Shown: piece after piece, positions 25,340 to 34,674 of the stretch
Position numbering within the stretch: the stretch's first letter is position 1
Layout: each line of letters opens with the position of its first letter
DNA from: Donghicola eburneus
GTDB taxonomy: Bacteria; Pseudomonadota; Alphaproteobacteria; Rhodobacterales; Rhodobacteraceae
DNA: 64,000 nt
Assembly: GCF_900115865.1 (NCBI RefSeq)
Contig: NZ_FOXY01000001.1
Coordinates: forward strand, 495,142 to 559,141
Reading direction: 5' to 3'
Notes under the pieces: generated by a model
What the model was told of the DNA's origin: nothing
What the model saw: the letters and a program-made list of their open reading frames with translations, nothing else
Databases searched by the model: none
Made by a program: the position numbers and the translations under genes

Positions 25340-27376
25340 CTAACTGAGCCCAATCATTTGGCGCAGCGCTTCCTGACCGATCCCCTCGACGAGCAGGCTG
25401 TCCTCGTCCGAAAAAATAATCTGAGTCCCCTCGGGGACGTCGCGGAACCGCCAGTCCGCTCGGGTCGCGTTGAGCGCGTCCGAAAACAACAGGCTGTGGT
25501 TCGGCCCAAAGCCACGCAGCTGATCTTGCGCGCTGGGCAGATCAATTCTGACCCTCACATTCGCTAGGTCTTGAGGAAGGACAAATAAGTCATTTCCCAC
25601 GCTGCCTTCTAGTGTGACGTTCTTTACCGTCGTCTCGAGCCTGCTTCCTTCTGGTCGCGCGGTGAGCGTGATGCCTTGGGCCTGTGCGATCGCGCGTTCA
25701 ATGTTCGCAGGGACCACCATGTCGATGCGCGAGATGATTTCGTCAACGCCGCCGTCTACGGGTTCGTCGATCACGGTTTCAGGGTGCGTGACAAAATAGC
25801 GGTCGGAGCCAGCCGTCCCAACCATCCTAACCGGTGCGCCATCGTCTGTGTACCACGCCTCTGGGCCATCGCTGTTTAATACGCCATCGTCGTCGGTATC
25901 GCTGAGCGCAGCGCTGGGTTTCAGGGCATTCACCCGCCAATGGTCCAAAGGCACCGGCCATTTGACGTCAAACTGATGAGGAGAGAACGCTTCTACGGTC
26001 GTCTCTTTGAAAATAACGGTATGCGGATCACCAGGGTCCGCACCTGTCGGCAGCCAAACGTCGGGACCTACCTGAGTCAGACGCTTCATCGCACTCGCTG
26101 AGGAGGCAAAGGGATATCCCTCTAGCGTCACAATATCATCGGGCCCAAAACCCGAAATCACCTTGTTAAAGCGACTTCGGGTCAGTCCAATCTGGTCGCG
26201 CCCACCAGTTAGGTGAACCACATCAAAGCCATCACCTGGCGCGATATAATCGTCACCCAGCGTGTCGAACACCTCGGTGCTACGATGATCGAAAGCAGAG
26301 GCCCCGTCCGCCAAAGAGATTTTGGTTTCAGGACTCAAGGCGCGCACCACGACGCTTTGCACGACGAAAGCGTTTTGAGGATCGAGAACACGGTCAATCG
26401 CGTTCGGGCGCGGGGACCAGAAGCCCCCGCGCGCCGTAAACTGGTCATTCGCGATCAAAAACATGGGATCGTGCACGTCATCGGGCGTTGGTGTCCGGTA
26501 AACTTCCCTTAGGCTGTCGCGGTCCTTGCCGAAGTAAAAGACGATGCTCTCTGGCGACCACATGACCGCATACGTATGAAAGTCATCGTAGATATTCGCT
26601 TTGAACTCGCCTTGCGCGTCAACCAGCCGCCAGAAATTATAGACAGTCGTGTTGCCGCGCTCTTTTGACTTAGGGACGGCGTTTTTCAGCTGCTCGGCAA
26701 AGGGGTTCGTGATGTTGACCTCGTGGGTCTCTTCCATGTTCCGATCCCGTGCATCAAAGAACACGGCGGTGTTGAAAGTGTTGTCTTTGGGCGTCGGCTG
26801 ATCGAGACCCGCGCCATACGCTTCGACGACATCGATCTCTGGCGGCCAGCCAAGTCCGGCGTGGGTTAACCAAAAAGCTGGCCATCGGCCTTTGCCCCGT
26901 GGAAACCGCGCGACAATCTCGAAATACCCATATGTCTGCGCCCACGTTTGCGACGTTGTGATCTCGGCGCTCGCATAGCGCACGCGCTGCGCTTGTTTTC
27001 CTTGGCCGGTGCGGTGCATGTAATCGTGCACAGCCTCTTGGGTCACGGCAGGTAAACGCGCAGACCGAAGGTGGAGTCCGTCCTTCGTTGGCGCGTGAAG
27101 AACAGGCAGCGCGTCATCGGCATCTCCCTCAAGAACGCCATGATCCAGAAATACCGCTTCGGCTGCGTTGGTCATGAGCCGTCCATTTCGGGGTAGGGTG
27201 CTCCACAGTCCTTTCACGCCGTCAAATCGGTTCAGCCCCTGTTCAAACCGTTCTTCCAAAATAAGAATCGTGTTCGATAGGTCTGGCCCCGAATGACCTG
27301 GCGCACCCGTTACCCCTATCGAAATGATTGTCGCCCAAAGGCGGAGATGTTTCGGGAAATGTACGGCGAAATGCAT
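25340..27376 (-). CDS. Secreted GH16 glycoside hydrolase with degenerate C-terminal repeats
   Basis: 678 residues from the chosen start. MHFAVHFPKHLRLWATIISIGVT resembles a Sec signal; other in-frame ATGs lie at 27418 and 27400. GH16 domain about 40-370 with intact active site PPEIDVVEAYG: Glu180, Asp182, Glu185. The C-terminal half has non-canonical repeats (TAGSDRYFVTHPETVIDEPV..., EGSVGNDLFVLPQD) reminiscent of decayed RTX blocks, without the regular GGxGxD nonapeptides. A second glycanase in the locus, with a different export route from the RTX one, suggests cleavage in the periplasm or at the cell surface. Confidence 0.85.
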   Translation of the reverse strand: MHFAVHFPKHLRLWATIISIGVTGAPGHSGPDLSNTILILEERFEQGLNRFDGVKGLWSTLPRNGRLMTNAAEAVFLDHGVLEGDADDALPVLHAPTKDGLHLRSARLPAVTQEAVHDYMHRTGQGKQAQRVRYASAEITTSQTWAQTYGYFEIVARFPRGKGRWPAFWLTHAGLGWPPEIDVVEAYGAGLDQPTPKDNTFNTAVFFDARDRNMEETHEVNITNPFAEQLKNAVPKSKERGNTTVYNFWRLVDAQGEFKANIYDDFHTYAVMWSPESIVFYFGKDRDSLREVYRTPTPDDVHDPMFLIANDQFTARGGFWSPRPNAIDRVLDPQNAFVVQSVVVRALSPETKISLADGASAFDHRSTEVFDTLGDDYIAPGDGFDVVHLTGGRDQIGLTRSRFNKVISGFGPDDIVTLEGYPFASSASAMKRLTQVGPDVWLPTGADPGDPHTVIFKETTVEAFSPHQFDVKWPVPLDHWRVNALKPSAALSDTDDDGVLNSDGPEAWYTDDGAPVRMVGTAGSDRYFVTHPETVIDEPVDGGVDEIISRIDMVVPANIERAIAQAQGITLTARPEGSRLETTVKNVTLEGSVGNDLFVLPQDLANVRVRIDLPSAQDQLRGFGPNHSLLFSDALNATRADWRFRDVPEGTQIIFSDEDSLLVEGIGQEALRQMIGLS

Positions 27377-27531
27377 TGTCTGACGTCCAAATCGATACAT
27401 TGAAAATTGCAAATACAACTCTGCCGCGATATTGATAAATGCGGACTATTGTCATTTCACTAGCATTATAGCAAAGGCTCTGTCATTAAGAAGCTATTAA
27501 TTGGCAAATATACGGCATCGTGGATTGCATC

Positions 27532-28857
27532 ATGCAGGCGGATACTTCGGCGGGCGCTGCGCCCCGTTCTCCATTTCGAGAGATATTTAAGAAAGCTGCG
27601 TCTTTGCTTGGGGCGCGGGTATTTGGCAATATACTGACATTAGGATATACCGTTCTGATAGCAAGATTGGTGCCCGCAGCGGAATTTGGTGTCGTCATGG
27701 CCGGGTTCTCTTGGGCGATGCTCTTGTCTATTGTTCTGTCTCTGAATGTTGAATCCGGATCTATTCGTTTCCTTGTTGGATACATTGATGCTGGAAATCG
27801 AAGCCTTGCGACTGGCTTTGTTCAATATAATCGTCTGCTGATTGGTGCATTCAGTGGTCTGTCACTTGTTGCTTTCGCACTGCTGTGTTGGGCAGATGTT
27901 CTCGATGCGTCTCAAGAGGTCGTGCAAATATTTGGGGTCGCGTTGATCGCCGCGCCAATCGTTGCTCTGACCCGCGTGTACGGTCGTCACGCAACAGCTT
28001 TGGGCCAAGTCTTGCGGGGCGGATTGCCGATCATGCTTGCACGGCCGGCAACAATTTTCTGTCTTGTAGGGATCGTTTGGCTGAGTGGTGCGCAACCAAC
28101 TGCTCTGCAATTGATCTGCCTTATCTTGGCTGCTTTTGTTGTGACAGCGGGCATGCAGGCCTACCTACTTCGTCAAACCTTCCGGTTCGCCCAAGGTGCC
28201 GCTCCAAATTATGCTGACCAACGCAAGTGGCTCGAGACCGGCTTGGCGATGGCGCCCTTGCTTTTGCTGCGTGACAACCTGAAACACGTGATCGTCGCGA
28301 GTGCGGGGCTTGTTTTGAACGCTACGGAAGTTGGTCAGGTTGCCCTCGCGCTGTCGATCATGAGCCTGCTGTACTTTGCGATCAAGGCGGTCGATATCTC
28401 TTTGAGCCCGCAATTATCCAGAGCCCTGCAGGCCAAGAATACCCAGCGTGTTACCGAATTGGTTGGCGCCTCTGCCAAGCTCAAGCTCGGCGTTTTGATG
28501 TCTGGTGCCATAGGGGTGATCGTTCTCGGCGATTGGGTCTTGGGACTGTTTGGAGAAGAATACCTTGCGGCTCACATGGCATTGTTGGCCGCAGCGATCA
28601 TCCCGCTAGCGGATGGCCTGTTTGGGCCAGCGCAAATTGTTCTGAATGTAAGCGGGCATCAGCGATACGTCTTCGTGGTCGCGGGTTTTGGCGCAATACT
28701 GTTGTTCTTGGCGACACTCTTGGGGGGCTGGGGCGGTGGCGCCATCGGTGCAATCATTGGTGCAAGTCTAGCCTACACAATTCAACAATACCTTTTGTGT
28801 TTAATGTCAAATCGATCCGCAGGGATCGACACTTCTGCTTTAAGTGTTTTGCGTTAA
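27532..28857 (+). CDS. Wzx-type polysaccharide flippase
   Basis: About 441 residues with some 12 hydrophobic segments, MOP/Wzx superfamily; the N-terminal part AASLLGARVFGNILTLGYTVLIARLVPAAEFG is the usual first helix pair of O-antigen/teichoic flippases. It moves lipid-linked repeat units across the inner membrane. A GTG at 27520 is four codons upstream in frame; neither start has a strong ribosome site. Divergent from the secreted GH16 gene. Confidence 0.88.
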   Translation: MQADTSAGAAPRSPFREIFKKAASLLGARVFGNILTLGYTVLIARLVPAAEFGVVMAGFSWAMLLSIVLSLNVESGSIRFLVGYIDAGNRSLATGFVQYNRLLIGAFSGLSLVAFALLCWADVLDASQEVVQIFGVALIAAPIVALTRVYGRHATALGQVLRGGLPIMLARPATIFCLVGIVWLSGAQPTALQLICLILAAFVVTAGMQAYLLRQTFRFAQGAAPNYADQRKWLETGLAMAPLLLLRDNLKHVIVASAGLVLNATEVGQVALALSIMSLLYFAIKAVDISLSPQLSRALQAKNTQRVTELVGASAKLKLGVLMSGAIGVIVLGDWVLGLFGEEYLAAHMALLAAAIIPLADGLFGPAQIVLNVSGHQRYVFVVAGFGAILLFLATLLGGWGGGAIGAIIGASLAYTIQQYLLCLMSNRSAGIDTSALSVLR

Positions 28858-29086
28858 TAATCGATCAATCGACTCCTTGCGTTTATTTAATCTTCTGAAT
28901 GTGGATTTTGGTCGATCTTCGGGGCTGTATTAACCAATTTGCAATTCCAACTGCATTTATTCAATTGCCTACAAATATCATTTAGGTACATTGATTGGGA
29001 ATCGGATGGTTAAATGCCTCTGAAGTCAATTTCGTAATAATTAATTACACAATTCGTTTGTGTCCCTATTTCGTGGAGAGAGTGCC
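28858..29086. other. AT-rich gap upstream of the co-polymerase gene
   Basis: About 230 bases, A+T-rich, no gene seen. Probably holds the promoter of the long plus-strand operon (29087-37461). Confidence 0.5.
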
Positions 29087-31378
29087 GTGCGCTTTGATAT
29101 GACGGAGCGAGATCGTTTCATGCCCGAAGTTGATCTAGGCGACGTGCTTCGGAATATGCAGCAAAAGCTGTTCCGTAGATGGCACCTGATTGCGGTATTC
29201 GTTTTCGTTGCGGCTGCTTTGGCTGTGATCTACGTGGCGCGTGCAACGCCGCAGTACACGGCGAATGCGTCGATCCTGATTGACCCACGAACCGGGCTGA
29301 ACCCTGGTCAAAACGAAGGTTTGGCGCCGGGGCTTCTGACCTCTGACGGACTGACCGTGGATTCCGAGCTTCGCATCCTGGGTTCTCGCGAGGTCACTGC
29401 CCGTGTTGTCAGTGCGCTCGGCCTGGAAGAGGTGGAAGCAGACAGCGAGGAAAGCTCTGGTTTTGGTTTGATGGATCTGGTCAGAGGTCTGATGGCGGGC
29501 CTGCGCGGTTCCGAAGCAGACGCGGATCCAGAGGGATTGTCTGATGAGCTGGTCCGCCAGCGCAAACTCGAAGTGCTGAGGACCGAGTTTGTCCGCGGCC
29601 TTGAGATCCGCCGATCAGGCGACAGCTATATCATCGACATTTCCTATACCTCACCCGATCTGGAATTTGCGCCTTTGGCGGTGAATACGCTGATCACCGA
29701 ATACCTTGAGTTATCGCGCGAGCAGAACATCGCAGGGGTTGAGCGGAACCAGCAGTGGCTGGCTGGCCGTATCGAAGAACTTGGCAAAGACGTGGAGGAG
29801 GCGGAAAACGCAGTCTCTGTCTTCCGCCAAGAGAACAATTTGCTGAGCCCCGAAGGATCGCTTCTGCCGATCGAGGTTGCGCTAAATGCTGCGATTGACG
29901 AGCAGGTCCGCCTGAGCACGCAGGCGCTGGCGCTTGACGTCCAGATCGAGCAACTTGGCGAACAGATCGCTGCAGGGCAGTTGGACGCTGTCCAGGTCCA
30001 GCCCGAAGACCGCACCAAAGCGCTCGAGGAATTCGAAGCGATCTATGTGGAACTGCTGCAGCAAGAGCGGATCGTTCTGCTGAACCGCGACGAAGAGTCT
30101 GCGGCAGCGATCAACTTGCGCAACCGGATTGAGCAGCAAGAAACGCTGATCCTAGAAGAATACGGCCAAGTGAAAGAACGGCTCGAAGCGAGAAGTGCGT
30201 CCTTGCACCGCCAGATCGCTGCGACCGAAACCCTGATCGAAGGGCTTAGCGCTGATTACGGGGATGACTCGCAGAAGACCGTGGAATTGCGAGGCCTAGA
30301 GCGCGAAGCCAACGCCAAGCGCGAACTCTACGAGCGTCTGCTCGAGCAATACAACAGCGCCTCGCAGTTGGTTAGCTTTGACGCGACTTCGGCACGGGTG
30401 ATTGCGTGGGCCGTGCCGCCGGACAGCAAGTCGGCCCCCCGGTCCAAGCAGATCGTCGCAATCGCAATCTTCAGTGGCTTGGTTCTGGCTGTCGGTTTGA
30501 TCGTTGTGCTCGAGGCTTGGGACAACAGCTACCGCAACAAACAAGACATCTCTCAGGAGTTGGGGCTCGACTTTCTTGGCATTTCGCCGCGCTTCGGCTC
30601 TGATCGTAGCTTCCGCCGGAATGCGCTGTCGACCAAGTGGAAAGCATTGCGGTCTCGTGGCGGCGCGCTGTCGCAGATGGACCGCAGTGCCATGTGGTTT
30701 GACTTTGCTGCATCCCATCCAACGTCGATTTTCGCGCAAACCATGCGGGCGATCCACTTCAACCTGACGATGCTGCGGCGCAAAGCTTCTCAGACGCGGC
30801 AAGGGATGGTTGTTGGTGTCACTTCGTCTGTCAAAAACGAGGGCAAGACCAGCACTGCGCTGAACCTTGCGACCTATCTGGCAAGCCAAGGCGAGCGCAC
30901 TGTTTTTGTGGATCTCGACGTCATGTCGTCCGAGGCAACGCATCTGCTGAACCCTGCCGTGCCGGAAACGAACAGCCTGTCCATGTTGTTACAAAACGCA
31001 GAGCAGACGGCTGCGCGGCTCGAGCCGGTGCCTGACACCCCGAGCCTGACCCTGATTGGCAATTTTGACCAGATTTCCAGCCTTGGTCCGCAGCATAGCG
31101 ATGCTTTGGCCGAAGCACTGGCGCACCTGCAGACCAAGTACGACTACGTGGTCGCGGACTTGCCTCCGTTCCACGGGGTTGCAGAGACGACATTCCTGTC
31201 TGGTCTGTGCTCGAGCCTCGTCTTCGTCGTCAAATGGGGGGGCACACAGCGGCCAGAAGTGAAGTCCGCCCTCCGCAAGGCAGGCGATGCCAAGTCCAAG
31301 ATAATGGGCATCGTGTTCACCCAAGTGCGCCTCAAGGCCTACGACGCCACCAGCCGCCACGAAAGCTACTACCTCTGA
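29087..31378 (+). CDS. ExoP/Wzc-type polysaccharide co-polymerase with BY-kinase domain
   Basis: 763 residues. N-terminal Wzz domain with membrane segment LIAVFVFVAAALAVIYVA (about 36-55), a coiled-coil periplasmic region (about 210-420), second membrane segment IVAIAIFSGLVLAVGLIVV (about 460), then a cytoplasmic tyrosine-kinase domain: Walker A SSVKNEGKTSTALNLA (about 580), Walker A' VFVDLD, Walker B YDYVVADLPP. The tail SRHESYYL has only a small tyrosine cluster. Controls chain length with the ExoQ-like polymerase. Start GTG 29087 has GGAGAG six bases upstream; an upstream GTG at 29060 is also in frame. Confidence 0.9.
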   Translation: MRFDMTERDRFMPEVDLGDVLRNMQQKLFRRWHLIAVFVFVAAALAVIYVARATPQYTANASILIDPRTGLNPGQNEGLAPGLLTSDGLTVDSELRILGSREVTARVVSALGLEEVEADSEESSGFGLMDLVRGLMAGLRGSEADADPEGLSDELVRQRKLEVLRTEFVRGLEIRRSGDSYIIDISYTSPDLEFAPLAVNTLITEYLELSREQNIAGVERNQQWLAGRIEELGKDVEEAENAVSVFRQENNLLSPEGSLLPIEVALNAAIDEQVRLSTQALALDVQIEQLGEQIAAGQLDAVQVQPEDRTKALEEFEAIYVELLQQERIVLLNRDEESAAAINLRNRIEQQETLILEEYGQVKERLEARSASLHRQIAATETLIEGLSADYGDDSQKTVELRGLEREANAKRELYERLLEQYNSASQLVSFDATSARVIAWAVPPDSKSAPRSKQIVAIAIFSGLVLAVGLIVVLEAWDNSYRNKQDISQELGLDFLGISPRFGSDRSFRRNALSTKWKALRSRGGALSQMDRSAMWFDFAASHPTSIFAQTMRAIHFNLTMLRRKASQTRQGMVVGVTSSVKNEGKTSTALNLATYLASQGERTVFVDLDVMSSEATHLLNPAVPETNSLSMLLQNAEQTAARLEPVPDTPSLTLIGNFDQISSLGPQHSDALAEALAHLQTKYDYVVADLPPFHGVAETTFLSGLCSSLVFVVKWGGTQRPEVKSALRKAGDAKSKIMGIVFTQVRLKAYDATSRHESYYL

Positions 31379-31431
31379 ACCGTTCATGGGGCCCAGAGAC
31401 CCGACACGCCAATTTTGAACCGATTGAGACG

Positions 31432-32484
31432 ATGATGAAACTTCATTCCATTCAATACCTGCGCGCATTGGCGGCGCTGGCGGTTGTGGGCCTTCATGCC
31501 AGCAAGCGGGTCGAGGATCAGCTGCCTGAAGCGGCGTTGCCGCTTTTCCAGCTGGGGCACGCGGGCGTGGATTTGTTTTTTGTGATCAGCGGTTTCATCA
31601 TTTGGTTCATTGGCAGAGGCTCACAGCAAGATCCCGCCACGTTCCTGATGCGCCGCGTCCTTCGGATCGCACCGATGTACTGGGGGGCAACGTTGGTTTG
31701 GCTTTTGATGGTCCAAGCGACTGGCGCTGGATGGATTTCGATCACGCCAGAGCACGTGATCCAATCGCTGACGTTCATACCGCATTTCAACCCAACATTT
31801 CCCGAGCGGATTTGGCCTGTGCTCATTCCCGGTTGGACGCTGAACTATGAGATGTTCTTTTATCTGGTCTTCGCTTCGATGCTTATTCTGCCAGAACGTC
31901 AGAGGCTCCTCGGGATCGTATCTGTGATGATGGGTCTTGTTTCCTTGGGGATGGTGACGTTCCCGAGTTCGGCTTTAGCGCAAGCGTACACTAGCCCGAT
32001 GCTGCTGGAGTTTGCGGCTGGGTGTCTGGTGGCAGAACTTTGGTTCCGTGCTCAGGGCGGACCGCTGCGCAATGTGCTGATGATTGGACTTGGCGTGTCC
32101 TTGTTCGCGATCTACGGGCCCGACGTTGCTGAGAATGACCACTGGAGCAGAGCTTTGTTCTTTGGCATTCCTGCGGCGCTGGTCTTGTCTGGCGTGGTAG
32201 GGCTTGGTACGGCAATCCCCGCTATGCCGCGCCTAGAGCAGCTTGGTGACGCGAGCTACGCCATCTACCTCTTCCACGTGATTTTATTGGCCCCCGCAGA
32301 ACGTGTCTGGTCGATGCTGCCGGCGCTTCATGGGTCACAAAGCGGTTTCGTGTTCATCGCTGTGTATCTCGCCATGACCTGCGTCATCGGTGTCTGGATA
32401 TTCGAGCGTGTTGAAACGCCGATGCAGCGCTCTCTCGGAAAACTCGTCTCATTCTCTAAAGGAAAGCAAGCCTATGAGAAGTGA
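31432..32484 (+). CDS. Membrane acyltransferase 3 family protein (ExoZ-like), first of three
   Basis: About 350 residues, ten or so membrane segments. Starts MMKLHSIQYLRALAALAVVG, followed by HAGVDLFFVISGFII and RRVLRIAPMYW, the acyltransferase-3 signatures that include the conserved His-Arg pair. Adds acetyl, succinyl or similar groups to polysaccharide sugars. The open frame extends back to 31207, but that part overlaps the kinase gene; tandem ATGs at 31432/31435 follow GAG. Its 3' end overlaps the next gene by 11 bases. Confidence 0.88.
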   Translation: MMKLHSIQYLRALAALAVVGLHASKRVEDQLPEAALPLFQLGHAGVDLFFVISGFIIWFIGRGSQQDPATFLMRRVLRIAPMYWGATLVWLLMVQATGAGWISITPEHVIQSLTFIPHFNPTFPERIWPVLIPGWTLNYEMFFYLVFASMLILPERQRLLGIVSVMMGLVSLGMVTFPSSALAQAYTSPMLLEFAAGCLVAELWFRAQGGPLRNVLMIGLGVSLFAIYGPDVAENDHWSRALFFGIPAALVLSGVVGLGTAIPAMPRLEQLGDASYAIYLFHVILLAPAERVWSMLPALHGSQSGFVFIAVYLAMTCVIGVWIFERVETPMQRSLGKLVSFSKGKQAYEK

Positions 32485-33652
32485 TAGCCCCACACTCCAA
32501 GCCCCCAAGCGAATAGAAGTCTTTGGCTTTGATGTGGCTGAAATCTCACAAATTCGCCGGATCAGAGCGCTGGCTGCGCTGGGTCACCAAGTGCACAGCT
32601 TTACCATGCGGCGTGAGAACATGAACAAGGCGTTCGAGCCCGATTGGCCGAACACGCACCTGTTTATGACCGAGAACGAGAACCTACAAAAGCGTGTAGC
32701 AGTTGTCGCGAAATCCATCTGGAAAATGCGGCGATACCGCAAGAGCCTCGCGACGGCGGATATGATCATTGCGCGCAATCTGGACATGCTGGCGATCGCC
32801 TGCGCCGCGCGTCTGATTGCTGGGGCTCCGCGAACGCCCATTGTCTACGAATGTCTGGATATCAATGGGGCGCTTTGCAGAAACGATCTAAAGAGCCGGC
32901 TCATGCGTGCAGCCGAACGGTTTCTGCTGCGACACGTTCAGTTGCTGGTGGTGTCGTCTCCGGGCTTTGTCAGAGAATATTTTGCGCCGATCCAGAACTA
33001 TGTTGGTCCAACGGCGCTGTGGGAAAACAAGCTGGCGGCTGGGTGCCATTTGCCTGCGCGGCCGACGCAGCGACCATTGGTGGATCGACCGCTCCGGATC
33101 GGGTGGGTCGGCACTATTCGCTGTGCGCCAAGCTTGCATATCTTGGCCGACCTCGCGGACAGGCTTGGACCCAAGGTCGAAATCCGGATTCACGGTGTCG
33201 TCCATCGCCATGCGCTTCCGGATTTTGATGACGTCGTCGCGGCGCGCCCCTCGATGACGTTTTGTGGCGGTTACGCGTATCCAGATGATCTGACCCGCGT
33301 CTACGAGGACTGCGATGTCGTGTGGGCGCAGGATCTGTGGCAGCGGGGGAATAACTCTGACTGGCTCCTCCCCAACCGGATTTACGAAGCCAGTTGGGCA
33401 GGGTGCCCCAGCATCGCTCTGGCTGACACCGAAACTGGGCGCCGGATCGAGGCTGATGACTTGGGCTGGGTGATCCCATCGGGTGACGGCAGAGCCTTGG
33501 CGGAACTCCTCAGCACCCTTTCGCCTTCAGCAATTCAGGCCAAGGGCCAAGCGCTGCTCGATCGTCCCGAAACCGATTTTGTCCAATCCTACGAAGAGAT
33601 TGAAACCGTTGTGAGGCAACTGTGCAGCCAGAAAAAAGGATCAATCTCATGA
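32474..33652 (+). CDS. Glycosyltransferase, GT4-like (GT-B fold)
   Basis: 392 residues. The N-terminal half begins KRIEVFGFDVAEISQIRRIRALAALGHQVHSF, the C-terminal half shows PLRIGWVGTIRC and the nucleotide-sugar-binding segment LLPNRIYEASWAGCPSIAL (where GT4 enzymes carry the Ex7E-type motif). Adds one sugar to the lipid-linked repeat unit on the cytoplasmic side. Start MRSDSP at 32474 lies inside the end of the acyltransferase gene, with AAAGGA ten bases upstream. Sugar specificity unknown. Confidence 0.82.
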   Translation: MRSDSPTLQAPKRIEVFGFDVAEISQIRRIRALAALGHQVHSFTMRRENMNKAFEPDWPNTHLFMTENENLQKRVAVVAKSIWKMRRYRKSLATADMIIARNLDMLAIACAARLIAGAPRTPIVYECLDINGALCRNDLKSRLMRAAERFLLRHVQLLVVSSPGFVREYFAPIQNYVGPTALWENKLAAGCHLPARPTQRPLVDRPLRIGWVGTIRCAPSLHILADLADRLGPKVEIRIHGVVHRHALPDFDDVVAARPSMTFCGGYAYPDDLTRVYEDCDVVWAQDLWQRGNNSDWLLPNRIYEASWAGCPSIALADTETGRRIEADDLGWVIPSGDGRALAELLSTLSPSAIQAKGQALLDRPETDFVQSYEEIETVVRQLCSQKKGSIS

Positions 33653-34674
33653 ACGCCTTAAGCCAATCCTTTTACACGGCGAATGCGCTTGATCCGCGTT
33701 CGGTTTTGGTCGCTATCCCAACTTTTAACGAAGAGGCGCATATCGCTAACACCTTGCACGAGCTATTGGATAACGACGTCGCCATGCTGAGTGTTAAGAT
33801 CGTGGTCGCGGACGGGGGGAGCACAGACCGCACCTGTGAAATCGTGACCCGATTGGCCGAGCGTTACCCCAATCTAGAACTCATCCATAACCCCGACAGA
33901 ATCCAAGCCGCAGCAATAAATCGGGTGGTCGAAACATGCGCCGAAGCGCATCACGAGTACCTTGTCCGGGTCGACGCTCATGCCAAGTACCCGCGCGGCT
34001 ATGTCTTGCGCGTCGCTAAGACACTCATGGTTCACGATGCCGCGGCGGTCGCGACCGTCATGGATTCTGTCGGCGACAATTGCTTTCAGCGTGGTTCCGC
34101 ATGGGCCATGGAGACGATACTGGGGACTGGCGGTTCCAGCCACAGGGGCGGGCATAAGTCTGGCTATGTCGATCACGGACATCATGCAGGGTTTCGTTTG
34201 GACTTCTGGCGCCAGACCGGCGGGTATGACACCACTTTCATTGCGAACGAGGACGCGGAGCTCGACTACCGGCTGGGAATGATCGGCGGGAAGATCTGGC
34301 TCGATGCCACGATCCGACTTGATTACATCATGCGGGCCACGGCGATGAAACTGGCCAAGCAATATTGGAACTACGGCACGGGCAGGGCGCAGACGATCCT
34401 TCATCACAAGATTCAGCCGCGTCTGCGCCAAATGGTGCCGCCGGTAATTTTTCTGGTGAATTTGTTCAGCATTCTTCTCGCGACGACGTTCCCAATGCTC
34501 ATCCTTCTGCCCGTCTCATACGTGCTGATCCTCGCTGGAACAGCGTTATTTCTGGCGGCAAAGCATCGCTGTAAATGCGCCCTGATGGCGGCGCCGGCGC
34601 TGTTCATTATGCACCAATGCTGGGGGGCGGGGTTCCTTGTCTACATGTTGCGGAACGTGAGGCGCTGGGTATGA
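33649..34674 (+). CDS. Glycosyltransferase family 2, ExoA-like
   Basis: 341 residues. GT-A fold: VLVAIPTFNEEAHIANTL, VVADGGSTDRTCEI (DGxS/T), LVRVDAHAKYP (DxD-like DAH), FIANEDAELDYRLG (ED motif), and two to three C-terminal membrane segments (about 265-335). The pattern resembles succinoglycan ExoA, a beta-1,3-glucosyltransferase. ATGA overlap with the gene before, and AAAAAAGGA as ribosome site. Confidence 0.87.
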   Translation: MNALSQSFYTANALDPRSVLVAIPTFNEEAHIANTLHELLDNDVAMLSVKIVVADGGSTDRTCEIVTRLAERYPNLELIHNPDRIQAAAINRVVETCAEAHHEYLVRVDAHAKYPRGYVLRVAKTLMVHDAAAVATVMDSVGDNCFQRGSAWAMETILGTGGSSHRGGHKSGYVDHGHHAGFRLDFWRQTGGYDTTFIANEDAELDYRLGMIGGKIWLDATIRLDYIMRATAMKLAKQYWNYGTGRAQTILHHKIQPRLRQMVPPVIFLVNLFSILLATTFPMLILLPVSYVLILAGTALFLAAKHRCKCALMAAPALFIMHQCWGAGFLVYMLRNVRRWV

